This document shows, piece by piece, positions 25,574 through 35,263 of a stretch of 64,000 nucleotides of DNA (position 1 is the first letter of the stretch; each line of letters begins with the position of its first letter). The translations under genes were made by a program, and so were the position numbers. The notes under the pieces were generated by a model. The model was not told where the DNA came from, did not search any database, and saw nothing but the letters and a program-made list of their open reading frames with translations. Location of the stretch: the NCBI RefSeq assembly GCF_910593845.1, contig NZ_CAJVAS010000002.1, forward strand, positions 385,698 to 449,697, read 5' to 3'. The stretch is from Paenibacillus solanacearum (GTDB lineage Bacteria; Bacillota; Bacilli; Paenibacillales; NBRC-103111).

Positions 25574-26074
25574 TTATACTCGTTCGCCCTGCATTCTTTT
25601 TTGCGTAATATAATCGGTTTCGTAGTAAGCCAAATCTTCGCGCAGCGTTTCAAACACTTTCGACAGCTCGATCGTCAGATCGCGCACGACCCGAACCGGC
25701 TTTTTGCGGAAACGGATAGCATCTTGTCCTGTGTAAGCGTAGCGCCCGTCTTCGGAATAGCACTCGTTTTTCGGATAAAAGAAGCTGTTAACGCAGTTGT
25801 GATACACCTCGTAAAGTACTTTTTCGGAATAATCGACATTGAAATTCGGGCGGCGAAGCGCCACACCCAGCTTTTCGTAAGCCACTTCGCAAAAAACTAG
25901 CAAATGTCTGGTATCGGTCAAGAAGCCCTTATAAAATTCTTCCATTGCTTCGTCATTATCCGTGTTAAGCTGCTGCAAAGCATGACCGTTCAGGAACGTT
26001 TCCATTTTCTCGATGGCTTCGCTCAACTTTGTTCTTGTCGTTTCGCAAACATTTTTCACATTAAATACTGCCAT
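25574..26074 (-). CDS. ypuI: DUF3907 family protein (YpuI-like)
   Basis: A 166-residue soluble protein that matches YpuI/DUF3907: MAVFNVKNVCETTRTKLSEAIEKMETFLN at the start, and NCVNSFFYPKNECYSEDGRYAYTGQDAIRF in the second half. The last 50 residues are helical and charged. The ATG has a perfect AAGGAGGT ribosome binding site and a promoter candidate at 26114-26142. Function unknown. It is upstream of the GH15 gene by 76 bases on the same strand and may be co-transcribed with it. Confidence 0.82.
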   Translation of the reverse strand: MAVFNVKNVCETTRTKLSEAIEKMETFLNGHALQQLNTDNDEAMEEFYKGFLTDTRHLLVFCEVAYEKLGVALRRPNFNVDYSEKVLYEVYHNCVNSFFYPKNECYSEDGRYAYTGQDAIRFRKKPVRVVRDLTIELSKVFETLREDLAYYETDYITQKRMQGERV

Positions 26075-26113
26075 TTGGGCTAGACCTCCTTAAACTTTGA
26101 AACCAAAACGTAG

Positions 26114-26142
26114 TTATAATCATTGAATACAGTGCCTATCAA
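26114..26142 (-). promoter_or_regulatory. SigA-type promoter for the ypuI-like gene
   Basis: Minus strand TTGATA (26142-26137), 17-base spacer, TTATAA (26119-26114), about 40 bases before the ATG. Read with an 18-base spacer the -10 is TATAAC. Confidence 0.45.
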
Positions 26143-26306
26143 CATCGTACCACAAATCCAACATAAAAGTAATATACAAAAACCTATCGCTTCCAGTTTC
26201 CCGATTGTCATCCGTATGCAAATCGTGTAATTATTCCCCTGCCGCTAAAAAATGCGGATACGTGGGAAATCTAACGATACATTGATGATCTTAGGAGGCA
26301 GCAGTC

Positions 26307-28193
26307 ATGTGGAAATACGTGCTTTCGTTTGTATTCCTGATCGTCGGCGCAGCATTGCTCTTCCCTCATGGCGAAGAGCGCATGAAACCGGAATCGATCA
26401 GCCCCGCCGCCGAGCTGCAATTGAAACAATCGGCGCTGGAGCAGGATGTCGCAAGAACCGATGAATTGTGCCGAACGCAATGCAGCTACGAGATTGGCCG
26501 CGCCGCCAATGATATGAAGTCGAAGCCCGCCGATAAAATCAGCCAGCGGCTGCAGACGCTGCAGAGCGAGCATCCGCACATGGAACGGCTTACCTGGACC
26601 AAGCCCGGCGAACCGCTCGACAGAGGTGTCTCGGCAGGCACACTGAAGCCGGCGGTGCAAAGCGCGTTATCCGCTTCATTGGACGAAGCCAAACGTTCGG
26701 CGGATCAAGGAAAACCGTATCAATCCCAGCCGCTGCAAACCGGCGAGGGAACCTACTTCGTCATTGGCGTTCCTTCCGACGATGGGTCGACCGCCATTAT
26801 CGGGGCGGTACGTCAGCAAATTTTGCAGCAGGTGACCGATCATCAGCGAAAAAATTTGCGCATCGTCACTTACCCGAGCGAAGGCCGGTACAAGATCGAA
26901 TCGGTCGATTCGCGGACGCTGAAGGACGTGCACGTCGACCATCCGGAAGACAACGAAGGCACAAGCCATTATCATATGAACCAAGTCGTCGTCAAATTCA
27001 AAAACGAACCGTCGGCGAGCGACCTGGCCCGTATCCAAAAGGAAATCGGCGGCGCTCATATGCAAAAGCTCGGCTATACGTATGTTTTCGAATCCAGCGG
27101 CATGGAAGCGAAGCAGTTGATGGACTACTTCAAGAAATGGAACATCGAGTATGCCGAGCCCCATTTCTTGTATTTGACCAACCAAACGGACGAAGCCGCA
27201 CCTTCCAATCCGCCGAATTCCCAATCGGTGTTCACTCCAAACGATTCGCTCTACCGGCGATATCAATGGAACCTGCCGCTCATCGAGACGGAAGCCGGCT
27301 GGAACGTGACGAAAGGATCGGAAGATGTGATCGTCGCCGTCGTCGATACGGGCGTAGATTTGAATCATGTCGATCTGAAGGATCAGCTCGTCAGCGGCTA
27401 TAACGTCGTCAACCCTGGATCGGAACCGCTGGACGATGTCGGTCACGGCACGCATGTAGCCGGCGTCATCGGCGCGCTGGTCAACAATAACCTCGGGGTC
27501 GCGGGCATGAGCTGGTACAATCGCGTCATGCCGATCAAGGTGCTCGACCAGAGCGGCGCGGGAAGCACATACGCCGTCGCACAGGGCATCATCTGGGCGA
27601 CGGACCACGGGGCCAAAGTGATTAACATGAGCCTCGGCAACTACGCGGACGCACAATTTTTGCATGATGCGATCAAATATGCTTACGATCACGACGTTGT
27701 GCTCATTGCGGCAAGCGGCAACGACAATACGGAAAGACCGGGATACCCGGCCGCTTATCCGGAAGTATTCGCTGTCGCTGCGACGGACTCGAACAAGTCG
27801 AAGGCGTCCTTTTCCAATTACGGCGACTACATCGATGTTGCAGCGCCAGGCGTAAGCATCGCGAGCACGTATCCGCACAACCAATTCGCTGCGCTATCCG
27901 GCACTTCGATGGCCAGCCCGCATGTAACGGCGCTCGCGGCGCTGATCCGTTCGGCGAATCCGAGCCTGAAAAATACCGAAGTGATGCAGCTCATGCGCGA
28001 TACCGCCATGGACATCGGTCCGGCCGGCAAAGACAAATATTTCGGCTACGGCCTGATCGATGTTGTGGCCGCGCTGAAAGCGGCGGGCGGCAAAGCCGGG
28101 ACTGCCACGCAGGAAGGCCACACTTCGCGCGACCAACCGCTTGATGAATGGTCCGGCTGGAGCCGCTTCTGGAATCAGCTGTTCGGACGATAA
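26307..28193 (+). CDS. Secreted subtilisin-like serine protease with long pro-region
   Basis: A 628-residue S8 peptidase. Residues 1-20 are an N-terminal hydrophobic segment. About 30-300 is a pro-region: a helical part, then a segment with HYHMNQVVVKFKNEPSASDLARIQ that looks like the inhibitor I9/fervidolysin-type propeptide, ending at YAEPHFLYL. The catalytic domain (about 310-590) has Asp347 (AVVDTGVDL), His380 (DDVGHGTHVAG) and Ser534 (LSGTSMASPHV), with oxyanion Asn472. The ATG follows TTAGGAGG. It likely matures by self-cleavage outside the cell. A good terminator follows; no inhibitor or exporter gene is adjacent. Confidence 0.92.
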   Translation: MWKYVLSFVFLIVGAALLFPHGEERMKPESISPAAELQLKQSALEQDVARTDELCRTQCSYEIGRAANDMKSKPADKISQRLQTLQSEHPHMERLTWTKPGEPLDRGVSAGTLKPAVQSALSASLDEAKRSADQGKPYQSQPLQTGEGTYFVIGVPSDDGSTAIIGAVRQQILQQVTDHQRKNLRIVTYPSEGRYKIESVDSRTLKDVHVDHPEDNEGTSHYHMNQVVVKFKNEPSASDLARIQKEIGGAHMQKLGYTYVFESSGMEAKQLMDYFKKWNIEYAEPHFLYLTNQTDEAAPSNPPNSQSVFTPNDSLYRRYQWNLPLIETEAGWNVTKGSEDVIVAVVDTGVDLNHVDLKDQLVSGYNVVNPGSEPLDDVGHGTHVAGVIGALVNNNLGVAGMSWYNRVMPIKVLDQSGAGSTYAVAQGIIWATDHGAKVINMSLGNYADAQFLHDAIKYAYDHDVVLIAASGNDNTERPGYPAAYPEVFAVAATDSNKSKASFSNYGDYIDVAAPGVSIASTYPHNQFAALSGTSMASPHVTALAALIRSANPSLKNTEVMQLMRDTAMDIGPAGKDKYFGYGLIDVVAALKAAGGKAGTATQEGHTSRDQPLDEWSGWSRFWNQLFGR

Positions 28194-28212
28194 AGCCAAT
28201 ATCAGCGCACAG

Positions 28213-28241
28213 CAAAAAACCGCCCACTGAGGCGGTTTTTC
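28213..28241 (+). terminator. Terminator after the subtilase gene
   Basis: AAAAAACCGCC and GGCGGTTTTTC form the stem around CACTGA, with a T-run on both strands. Confidence 0.85.
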
Positions 28242-28370
28242 ACATGTTCATCGAGTGCAGCTATTGCGGATACTGTAGTTAACGTCGGCATAGCCTGACG
28301 TAACCGTTGCGATTTGATTGACAACTTCCATTGGCTGAAACGCTCAATGTAAGTTGCAGTATGGCTCAAA

Positions 28371-28788
28371 AGAAAGTTTGCCGTAAGCCGGGTTCTGTGC
28401 TTCCAGTGGTCGTAACGGGTGCCACCCTCCCACCGTTGAAGCGACAATCATCTATCTAGGCCAGACATTGCTGCCTGGCTCAAGCGACCAACCCGAACGC
28501 CCCTCGGGCAAAGGGTGTCTCCTCTCGAAAGAAAAGACGTGCGTTCCTCTAGGTCTTGCTCCAAATGGGGTTTACCAGGAACAATGTCACCATTGCTCCT
28601 CGTGGTCTCTTACACCACGGTTCCACCCTTACCTGATCCGCGCAATTGCTTGCGCGGCCATCGGCGGTCCATTTCTGTGGCACTAGCCTTCAGCTCGCGC
28701 TGACTGGACGTTATCCAGCATCCTGCCCTGTGGAGCCCGGACTTTCCTCTCGTGGACAAGCCACCAGCGATTGTCTGTCAAACTTTCT
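28371..28788 (-). ncRNA. rnpB: RNase P RNA (Bacillus type, class B)
   Basis: This is the catalytic RNA that trims tRNA 5' ends. The minus strand reads GAAAGTTTG at the 5' side, then the universal block GAGGAAAGTCCGGGCTCCAC, and ends with CAGAACCCGGCTTACGGC followed by CAAACTTTC, which pairs with the 5' end as helix P1. Length is about 418 bases, against about 400 in Bacillus subtilis. Ends are set by the P1 helix and may be off by a few bases. A promoter lies at 28810-28838. No protein gene overlaps it. Confidence 0.96.
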
Positions 28789-28809
28789 TTTGCAATAGAT
28801 GCATTTGCT

Positions 28810-28838
28810 AGTATACAAGGTATGCGGCAAAAAAACAA
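28810..28838 (-). promoter_or_regulatory. Promoter for rnpB
   Basis: Minus strand TTGTTT (28838-28833), 17-base spacer, TATACT (28815-28810). It would start the RNA roughly 15 bases before helix P1, so a short 5' trim is expected. Confidence 0.55.
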
Positions 28839-28847
28839 CTGGTGCTT

Positions 28848-29963
28848 TTACACAAACCGGAACGGTTCCGTATTCAGCTCCGAAGGCACGACGGCCGTCG
28901 CCCATTTCCGCTCGGCGAGCTTGCGCTGCAAATACTCGGCGACGCCCTGTTTCATGATTTTCTCCACGTTATGCCCCGGGTCAATCAGAGCGATACCTGC
29001 GGCTAACGCGTCATGCGCCGTATGATAGTCGATGTCGCCCGTAATCAGCACATCGGCTCCTTTGAACATCGCATGCTTCATATAGCGACTGCCTGAACCT
29101 CCCAATACCGCGGCTTTGCGCATCATTTGGTCGGGATCGCCCACCACCCGCAGCATTGGCACATCGAACGCCTGCTTCACCTGCTCGCACAGCTCAGCCA
29201 GCGTAAGCGGCTTCGGCAGCTTGCCGGCACGCCCAAGCCCGAACGTTCTTGTCTTCAGATCGAGCAGATACAGATCATATGCGACCTCTTCGTAAGGATG
29301 TGCCTTGAGCATCGCTTGCACGACACGCCGTTCCACACTTTGCGGCACGATCGTTTCAATCCGGATTTCCTTCGCCGTCTCCAGCTTGCCCTGTTTGCCG
29401 ATAAAAGGCTCCGTGCCTTCCCGCGGCATAAACGTTCCGCTGCCCTCGATGTTGAAGCTGCAATGGCTGTAGTCGCCGATCCAGCCGGCGCCCGCATCGA
29501 ACATCGCCTGCCTTACTTTATCCGCATAATCAACAGGAACAAAGACGACCAGCTTCTTCAATTTATCCGTATGTACTTCATCGAGCGGCTCGGTGTCGGT
29601 CAAGCCGATCGCCTCGGCCATCATATCGTTGATGCCGCCGTCGGCCGTATCCAAATTCGTATGCGCAATGTATACGGCAATGTCATGCTTGATCAGCTTT
29701 TCATAAAGGCGTCCTGCCGGCGTATCCGTCTGAATATGCGGCAAAGGACGGTAGATGACGGCATGATGCGCAATAATCAAATCGGCCTGCTCGCGGATTG
29801 CCTCCGCTACCACCTCTTCCGTAACGTCCAGCGCAACCAGCACTTTGCGGATATCTTTTTGCAGCGTCCCGATTTGCAGACCGATTTTATCGTCCGGTAC
29901 GGCATACGCTTTCGGAGCGAGCTCCTCCATCAATTGAATGACGGCCTGGCCTTTTGCGTACAT
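28848..29963 (-). CDS. Nif3-like dinuclear metal center protein (YqfO type)
   Basis: A 371-residue NIF3-family protein that forms hexameric rings with a two-metal site. The ligand motifs are LIIAHHAVIYRP (about 60), AHTNLDTADGGIND (about 100) and, in the C-terminal half, LITGDIDYHTAHDA and LIDPGHNVEK. The middle (about 130-230) holds the inserted CutA/PII-like domain found in the longer YqfO-type members. The function is unclear; GTP cyclohydrolase-like and metal-storage roles have been suggested for relatives. It overlaps trmK upstream by 34 bases, as in many Bacillales. Confidence 0.9.
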   Translation of the reverse strand: MYAKGQAVIQLMEELAPKAYAVPDDKIGLQIGTLQKDIRKVLVALDVTEEVVAEAIREQADLIIAHHAVIYRPLPHIQTDTPAGRLYEKLIKHDIAVYIAHTNLDTADGGINDMMAEAIGLTDTEPLDEVHTDKLKKLVVFVPVDYADKVRQAMFDAGAGWIGDYSHCSFNIEGSGTFMPREGTEPFIGKQGKLETAKEIRIETIVPQSVERRVVQAMLKAHPYEEVAYDLYLLDLKTRTFGLGRAGKLPKPLTLAELCEQVKQAFDVPMLRVVGDPDQMMRKAAVLGGSGSRYMKHAMFKGADVLITGDIDYHTAHDALAAGIALIDPGHNVEKIMKQGVAEYLQRKLAERKWATAVVPSELNTEPFRFV

Positions 29964-30700
29964 GCAAGCACCTCCTCAATCCTGTTCATCTCGCGGCGAA
30001 ACTCGCGTTCCTTTTGCTTGGACGCTTCCAAGTCCGACTGAGACAAAGCGGCGCATATTTTCTCCAGCTTCTCCAGCTCGCTGCGCCACTTTTTCACCCA
30101 AACCGGAGAAGCTTCTCTCGTCAAATAAGGTCCCATCTTGAGCAGCACATCCCGATCGGCTGTCGTTTCCTCCGAAAAAAGCAGCGGCTCATAGACTCGG
30201 GTATACGCCGTATCGCCCGGCTCCGGGGCAACGGCGGTTAATATTTCGTATATTTTATCGTCTTCCTCGACGATGCGCTCTCCAATGAGCGTCCAGCCAT
30301 GCTCCAGCAGCCATGCACGCACCAGCGATTCGCCGACGTTCGGCTGCAGCACGAGCCTGGATACGCCGTCCAGCTTGGCTTGACCCGCTTCCAGAATCGA
30401 TGCGATCAGCGCGCCTCCCATCCCGGCAATCGTAATGACGTCGACTTCCCCCGGAGCAATCACTTCCAGACCGTCCCCGCGTCTTACGTCGATGATATGA
30501 TCAAGACCGGAGGAGCGAACTTGTTTGCCAGCCGCCTCGAACGGTCCGGGATTCACTTCGCCCGCAACTGCGCGAACGATCGTCCCCCGCTCCGCCAAAT
30601 AGGAAGGAAGCAGTGCATGATCCGAGCCGATATCGGCCAGCCGGCTGCCTGCAGGCACTTGCTCCGCAATCATTTCCAAACGCTTCGATAATCGCAACAT
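29930..30700 (-). CDS. trmK: tRNA (adenine-22-N1)-methyltransferase TrmK
   Basis: Methylates A22 of bacterial tRNA with SAM. The 256 residues begin MLRLSKRLEMIAEQVPAGSR; SAM motif I is LADIGSDHALLPSYLA, with VAGEVNPGPFEAA and RRGDGLEVIAPGEVDVITIAGMGG after it, all typical of TrmK. The C-terminus is a charged coiled coil (WRSELEKLEKICAAL...), also typical. The ATG overlaps the stop of the upstream membrane-protein gene by one base (TAATG). The longer frame to 30847 lies inside that gene and is rejected. It is coupled to the Nif3-like gene downstream. Confidence 0.92.
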   Translation of the reverse strand: MLRLSKRLEMIAEQVPAGSRLADIGSDHALLPSYLAERGTIVRAVAGEVNPGPFEAAGKQVRSSGLDHIIDVRRGDGLEVIAPGEVDVITIAGMGGALIASILEAGQAKLDGVSRLVLQPNVGESLVRAWLLEHGWTLIGERIVEEDDKIYEILTAVAPEPGDTAYTRVYEPLLFSEETTADRDVLLKMGPYLTREASPVWVKKWRSELEKLEKICAALSQSDLEASKQKEREFRREMNRIEEVLACTQKARPSFN

Positions 30701-31536
30701 TAAAAAACAACCCATTCCGTCCATTTTTTTCGAAAAAAGAAGAGCAGCGCCGCTTCGACCATGATTTTGCCTAACAGCAACCACTGCACAGTCATCTCGC
30801 CATATTGCTCCGAATAAAGCATACCATACAATTCCGGCATATACCAAACGATCAGCCCGACGATAAAAAAGACAAAACCGCTCTGGCGGCTTTTCTCATG
30901 AACCATCCAGGACATCCAGCAAAATACGATGGCGAGCGGCACCCAGCTCAGTTCCAGCGTTATCCATTGAATCGAAGCAAGCTGATGATGCAGCAGCCAT
31001 CCATAGCAAAACACCAGACCAACCCACCCGCACAGATGATACAGGGCAAATCGTGAGATCAATCCCGTTATAATCCATATCATGCTGACAAGCACGACAT
31101 AAGCAACGATCAGGACAGGATCCTCGACGCCATGGATCTTCATCAAATAAACGCCGATAAACAGCCAAAACAATGAAGCCAATCCAAGCAGCACAAGCGC
31201 CGCAGGCGGCTCCTTCTCTCGCTTCACCGCACTCCATCCATACAAGCATGCCAAAAAAAGGATCGAAGCTCCGATTTGCATTGGTAAATCAAAAGCGTTA
31301 AAATTAAGAGCAATCATACATAAAAGGCATAGCGCGCCGAATACAAGCAACCAAATTTTCCAATTACTGTTACGAACATTCGTGTGATTTAAGCCGAACA
31401 ACGCCGCTTCCCCCGGCTTTTCTCGGCTGTCTTCCAAATACAGATTGAGCAAAAAATCGCAGTACTGTTCCGGCAGAAGCTTGCTTCTGCGCCAGTGCTC
31501 GATTTCACGGATTAACGTTTTTTTCTTTTCGTCCAT
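30700..31536 (-). CDS. Conserved membrane protein between sigA and trmK
   Basis: A 278-residue integral membrane protein. Residues 1-60 are hydrophilic (MDEKKKTLIREIEHWRRSKLLPEQYCDFLLNLY, a DUF2157-like opening). About eight membrane helices follow from NWKIWLLVFGALCLLCMIALNF to the C-terminus. The ATG at 31536 has GGGGGAA upstream. It follows sigA and its terminator and is coupled to trmK. The family is found at this place in paenibacilli; no function is known. A transporter or sensor role would be speculation. Confidence 0.7.
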   Translation of the reverse strand: MDEKKKTLIREIEHWRRSKLLPEQYCDFLLNLYLEDSREKPGEAALFGLNHTNVRNSNWKIWLLVFGALCLLCMIALNFNAFDLPMQIGASILFLACLYGWSAVKREKEPPAALVLLGLASLFWLFIGVYLMKIHGVEDPVLIVAYVVLVSMIWIITGLISRFALYHLCGWVGLVFCYGWLLHHQLASIQWITLELSWVPLAIVFCWMSWMVHEKSRQSGFVFFIVGLIVWYMPELYGMLYSEQYGEMTVQWLLLGKIMVEAALLFFFRKKWTEWVVF

Positions 31537-31598
31537 GACCGGCGTTCCCCCGACTGATCGTATCGTCACTCTTCATTGTTTATCGGCGGATGCCGCAT

Positions 31599-31636
31599 AA
31601 AAAATTAGACCTCGCTGCGAAAGGGCAGCAAGGTCT
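31599..31636 (-). terminator. Terminator after sigA
   Basis: Minus strand AGACCTTGCTGC and GCAGCGAGGTCT form a 12-bp stem (one mismatch) around a 6-base loop, followed by AATTTTTT. It ends the dnaG-sigA transcript. Confidence 0.85.
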
Positions 31637-31647
31637 GGAAACAAAGC

Positions 31648-32766
31648 TTATTCAAGAAAATCTTTAAGCCGTTTGCTTCGGCTCGGATGGCGCAGTTTCC
31701 GCAGTGCTTTCGCTTCAATCTGACGAATCCGTTCGCGGGTAACGCCGAATACTTTACCGACTTCTTCCAACGTTCTCGTACGACCGTCATCCAGACCGAA
31801 GCGCAAGCGAAGCACGTTCTCTTCGCGTTCGGTCAATGTATCGAGCACGTCCTCCAGCTGTTCTTTCAGCAATTCGTACGCCGCCGCATCGGCCGGCGCA
31901 AGCGCCTCCTGATCCTCGATGAAGTCGCCCAGATGAGAGTCGTCCTCTTCCCCGATCGGCGTTTCCAGAGAAACCGGCTCCTGCGCGATCTTCATGATTT
32001 CCCTTACCTTGTCGGTGCTGAGATCCATCTCTTTCGCGATTTCTTCCGGTGTCGGTTCGCGCCCCAATTCTTGCAGCAGCTGGCGGGATACCCGAATCAA
32101 TTTATTGATCGTTTCGACCATATGTACCGGAATCCGGATCGTCCGCGCCTGATCGGCAATAGCCCGCGTAATCGCCTGACGAATCCACCATGTCGCATAG
32201 GTACTGAACTTGAAGCCTTTGTCATGGTCAAACTTCTCGACCGCTTTAATCAGGCCCATATTGCCTTCCTGAATCAAATCGAGAAACAGCATGCCGCGGC
32301 CAACATAGCGCTTCGCGATGCTGACGACAAGCCGCAAGTTCGCTTCCGCCAGACGGCGCTTCGCTTCTTCGTCGCCCTGCTCGATACGTTTGGCAAGCTG
32401 AATCTCGTCCTCTGCCGACAGCAACGGCACGCGTCCGATTTCTTTCAAATACATGCGCACCGGATCGTTGATTTTAATGCCTGGCGGGAGCGACAGATCG
32501 TCGTCAAAATGAAATTCGTCATGTTCATGCTCCATCGGGCTCATGCCATGTTCTTCATCCGTTTCGTTGCCAACGTCGATCCCCATTTCCTGCAGCTGCT
32601 CGAAAAACTCGTCGATCTGCTCCGGGTCTTGATCGAAGGGGGCCAACTTTTCCATAATATCTTTGTACGTTAAGGAAGAGCGCTTTTTCCCTTGTTCAAT
32701 CAATTGATCTTTCACTTGTTCCAACGTAAGTTCTGTCTCTATCTCTGTACGTTGATCGTTCGCCAT
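31648..32766 (-). CDS. sigA: Primary sigma factor SigA (RpoD)
   Basis: The housekeeping sigma factor, 372 residues. Region 1.1 with [17 protein letters not shown] lies near the N-terminus. Region 2 (about 130-205) includes the [27 protein letters not shown] stretch and the promoter-melting [17 protein letters not shown]. Region 3 starts [10 protein letters not shown]. Region 4.2 ends [36 protein letters not shown] precedes the ATG. It follows dnaG by 55 bases in the conserved dnaG-sigA operon. This identity supports using TTGACA/TATAAT-like boxes as promoter evidence elsewhere in the window. Confidence 0.97.
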   Translation of the reverse strand: MANDQRTEIETELTLEQVKDQLIEQGKKRSSLTYKDIMEKLAPFDQDPEQIDEFFEQLQEMGIDVGNETDEEHGMSPMEHEHDEFHFDDDLSLPPGIKINDPVRMYLKEIGRVPLLSAEDEIQLAKRIEQGDEEAKRRLAEANLRLVVSIAKRYVGRGMLFLDLIQEGNMGLIKAVEKFDHDKGFKFSTYATWWIRQAITRAIADQARTIRIPVHMVETINKLIRVSRQLLQELGREPTPEEIAKEMDLSTDKVREIMKIAQEPVSLETPIGEEDDSHLGDFIEDQEALAPADAAAYELLKEQLEDVLDTLTEREENVLRLRFGLDDGRTRTLEEVGKVFGVTRERIRQIEAKALRKLRHPSRSKRLKDFLE

Positions 32767-32821
32767 AGTCGGGCTCCCTCCTCCCTAGAATTTCATCCTG
32801 ACGCGTGGCGCTGACGAAAGA

Positions 32822-34660
32822 TCAGGATGATTTCAACTTCTTTTCTAGGGCTATAATCTCACTGCCTAATTGCAGAGCCGTTGATAGATCCCCTGAACGC
32901 TCTGCCTGTTTGATTTCTTTTCTTTTTTGTTCAAGCATCTGCAGCAAAGGAAATTTTCGGATTTCCCGGATGTAATCGTCGATGACGGCATCGTTGATCC
33001 CATTCCGGTTATCTATTAACGTCAGCGAGCTCGCTAGGCTCTCCAACTTGTCATCCTGCAATGTACCGATGAACGTGCTGGCATTCGGCTCGCTTCCTTG
33101 CGCGTAATACGCATACAAGTACGCAGCCAGCGCCGCATGAGCTTCCACATTGAAATGTTCGCCGAGCTGCTTCTGAACATAACCGGAAATATCCCGGTCC
33201 GCCATCATGACGGATAGCAGCTGACGCTCCGCAAATTGATAAGCGGGATAAATCGCCGGGGCTTGTTCACGGGGTTTCCCGTCATTCATAACATTATTCC
33301 ACGGTTTATCTTTATTATCCCCAAATCTTTCGTTTTTTTCCGACTGGAGCCTGATTTCGTTCAGCTCCTGCATTGCGGTTTCAAACTTGAGTTGAAACTC
33401 ATTCGTCAGCTCTTTGACGTAATGCTCCCGTTCGATCGGCGATGCGATGGTTGCAATCAGCTTGAAAGCTTGCCTTATATAACGGAGCTTCTCTCCATCC
33501 TCCTGCAGCCTGAAATTTTTGCGGTAATACAAAAGCTTATATTTGATCGACGGTACGGCGGATGTAATCACCTCGCGTACGTATCGTTCAGAACCATGCT
33601 TTCGAATATACTCGTCTGGATCAAGATTGCCCGGCAGCAGCGCGACGCGAACCGCCAAGCCCGCATTTTCCAGAATCGGGATGCTCTTGTACGCCGCAGT
33701 TTGTCCTGCACCATCACCGTCATAAGCAACGACGACGCGATCGGCAAGCCTTCGAATCGCTTCGGCATGCTCCGCCGTCAAGGCCGTGCCCATCGTAGCG
33801 ACGCCGTTCGTCACGCCGGATTCCCACGACTTGATCACATCCATGTAGCCCTCGAACAACACGAGCTCCTGTGACTTGCGTATATGCGGTCTTGCCAGAT
33901 GCAGATTGTATAAGGTACGGCTCTTGTGAAACAGCATCGATTCCGGACTGTTCAAATATTTGGGCTGCGCATCGCCCATGGCCCGTGCGGCGAAGGCGAT
34001 CGTCTGTCCCTTCCAGTCCAGAATAGGGAACATGACGCGATCGCGGAATTTATCGAAATAACCGCTCCCGTCCTGTCTTGCCGAAATTAAACCGCCTTGC
34101 TCGAGCAAGGGAAGCGGAAATTGCCTGCCCTCCAAAAACTTGGATAGCGTCTCCCAACCTGCTGGAGCATAGCCAATACCGAAAAGCTCGATCAACGCGT
34201 CGGTCATCCCTCTGGAACGCAAATAGTCAAGTGCAGGCTTGCCTTCCGCGGTATTCATCAGCAAATACCGGTACAGTTTCCCAGCCAGTTCGTACGCTTC
34301 CAGCAGCTTCGCCCGGTCGGCATTCTCTTTCGTTTCCGCGGCGGTATGCTGCTGCGGCTGCAGTCCGAGATCCAAATGCGCTTCGGCCGCCAGTTTGCGC
34401 AGTGCTTGACCGAAAGTAAGCCCCTCGACTTCCGAAATGAACCGGACGGCGTTCCCTCCCGCTCCGCAACCGAAGCAGTGGTATATTTGCTTTTCCGGCG
34501 TGACGGTGAAGGAAGGTGTTTTCTCCGAATGAAAAGGACAGAGCCCCTTCAGGTAATGTCCTTGCTTCGTCAGATGAACATGCCGGCCGACGACTTCCAC
34601 GATGTCATGAGCTTTCAGGACCGCTTCAATCACTTGTTCAGGAATGCGTCCGTTACTCAT
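32822..34660 (-). CDS. dnaG: DNA primase DnaG
   Basis: Makes RNA primers for DNA replication at the fork. The 612 residues start at MSNGRIPEQVIEAVL (ATG at 34660, preceded by AGGTGGAG). The zinc-binding CHC2 motif is Cys41-x2-His44-x17-Cys62-x2-Cys65. The catalytic core has IGYAP, then the Toprim segment VLFEGYMDVI and VVAYDGDGAGQ, and the C-terminal part carries the helicase-binding domain. The order ppsR-yqxD-dnaG-sigA is as in Bacillus. The earlier in-frame ATG at 34675 is less likely. Confidence 0.96.
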   Translation of the reverse strand: MSNGRIPEQVIEAVLKAHDIVEVVGRHVHLTKQGHYLKGLCPFHSEKTPSFTVTPEKQIYHCFGCGAGGNAVRFISEVEGLTFGQALRKLAAEAHLDLGLQPQQHTAAETKENADRAKLLEAYELAGKLYRYLLMNTAEGKPALDYLRSRGMTDALIELFGIGYAPAGWETLSKFLEGRQFPLPLLEQGGLISARQDGSGYFDKFRDRVMFPILDWKGQTIAFAARAMGDAQPKYLNSPESMLFHKSRTLYNLHLARPHIRKSQELVLFEGYMDVIKSWESGVTNGVATMGTALTAEHAEAIRRLADRVVVAYDGDGAGQTAAYKSIPILENAGLAVRVALLPGNLDPDEYIRKHGSERYVREVITSAVPSIKYKLLYYRKNFRLQEDGEKLRYIRQAFKLIATIASPIEREHYVKELTNEFQLKFETAMQELNEIRLQSEKNERFGDNKDKPWNNVMNDGKPREQAPAIYPAYQFAERQLLSVMMADRDISGYVQKQLGEHFNVEAHAALAAYLYAYYAQGSEPNASTFIGTLQDDKLESLASSLTLIDNRNGINDAVIDDYIREIRKFPLLQMLEQKRKEIKQAERSGDLSTALQLGSEIIALEKKLKSS

Positions 34661-34700
34661 ATTCTCCACCTTCATTCAAATTAACACGTAATACTATTCG

Positions 34701-35156
34701 CTATTTGGTTTCATTCTCCTGCAAACTTCGCAAAAGTTTTGTCAAACATTGTAGAAAAAAAACACGATCTTCATCCGTCATCGCCCGCGGGCCTTTCGAA
34801 TGCTTGCCGCCGCGCCGCTGTTTGGCCTGCTCGTGCCGCCGTTCAAGCAAAAAATCGATGGTCCGGTCGCTGTACAACTGTCCGCGATTCGACACGGCCC
34901 ATGCCTTCTTGCCGAGCGCCAGCGCCGCGAGTCCGAAATCTTGCGTCACCAGCACGTCTCCCGCCTTGATATGGTTGGCGATATACAAATCGACCGACTG
35001 GTCCGAACGGTCGACCTGAACGATTTGTATGCCCTCGGCCGGCTGCAGCCGGTGATCGAACGACGCCACCATCAGCACCTGTACGCCAAACTGTGCCGCC
35101 GCGCGTATGATCTCCGATTTGACCGGACAAGCGTCGGCATCCACGATAATCTTCAT
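34701..35156 (-). CDS. yqxD: YaiI/YqxD family protein (DUF188)
   Basis: A 151-residue PIN-like NYN-domain protein of unknown function. The start MKIIVDADACPVKSEIIRAA is the family hallmark with its acidic residues, followed by ASFDHRL, VDRSDQSVDLYIANHIKAGDVLVTQD and GLAALALGKKAWAVSNRG. I take the ATG at 35156 because relatives begin with MKIIVDADACP-like sequence; the ATG at 35162 is also possible and the ribosome binding site is weak. The basic C-terminal tail fits nucleic-acid binding. Position between ppsR and dnaG is conserved. Confidence 0.88.
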   Translation of the reverse strand: MKIIVDADACPVKSEIIRAAAQFGVQVLMVASFDHRLQPAEGIQIVQVDRSDQSVDLYIANHIKAGDVLVTQDFGLAALALGKKAWAVSNRGQLYSDRTIDFLLERRHEQAKQRRGGKHSKGPRAMTDEDRVFFLQCLTKLLRSLQENETK

Positions 35157-35263
35157 TGTCATGATTTTGTACCGCCGCAAAAAATGTGACTTCAGCCCTA
35201 CTTATAAATATTATATACGGCAAAATTGCAAAAAATCCTTCTTCACTTCAGGGAAAAAACCGA

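Noticed and set aside
26676..27884. 402-residue minus-strand open frame opposite the subtilase
   Set aside because: Shadow of the subtilase: Arg/Val/Asp-rich, no start signal; the plus-strand gene has an intact catalytic triad.
28468..28905. Small open frames across 28.5-28.9 kb
   Set aside because: They lie in or beside the RNase P RNA, whose conserved blocks explain the sequence.
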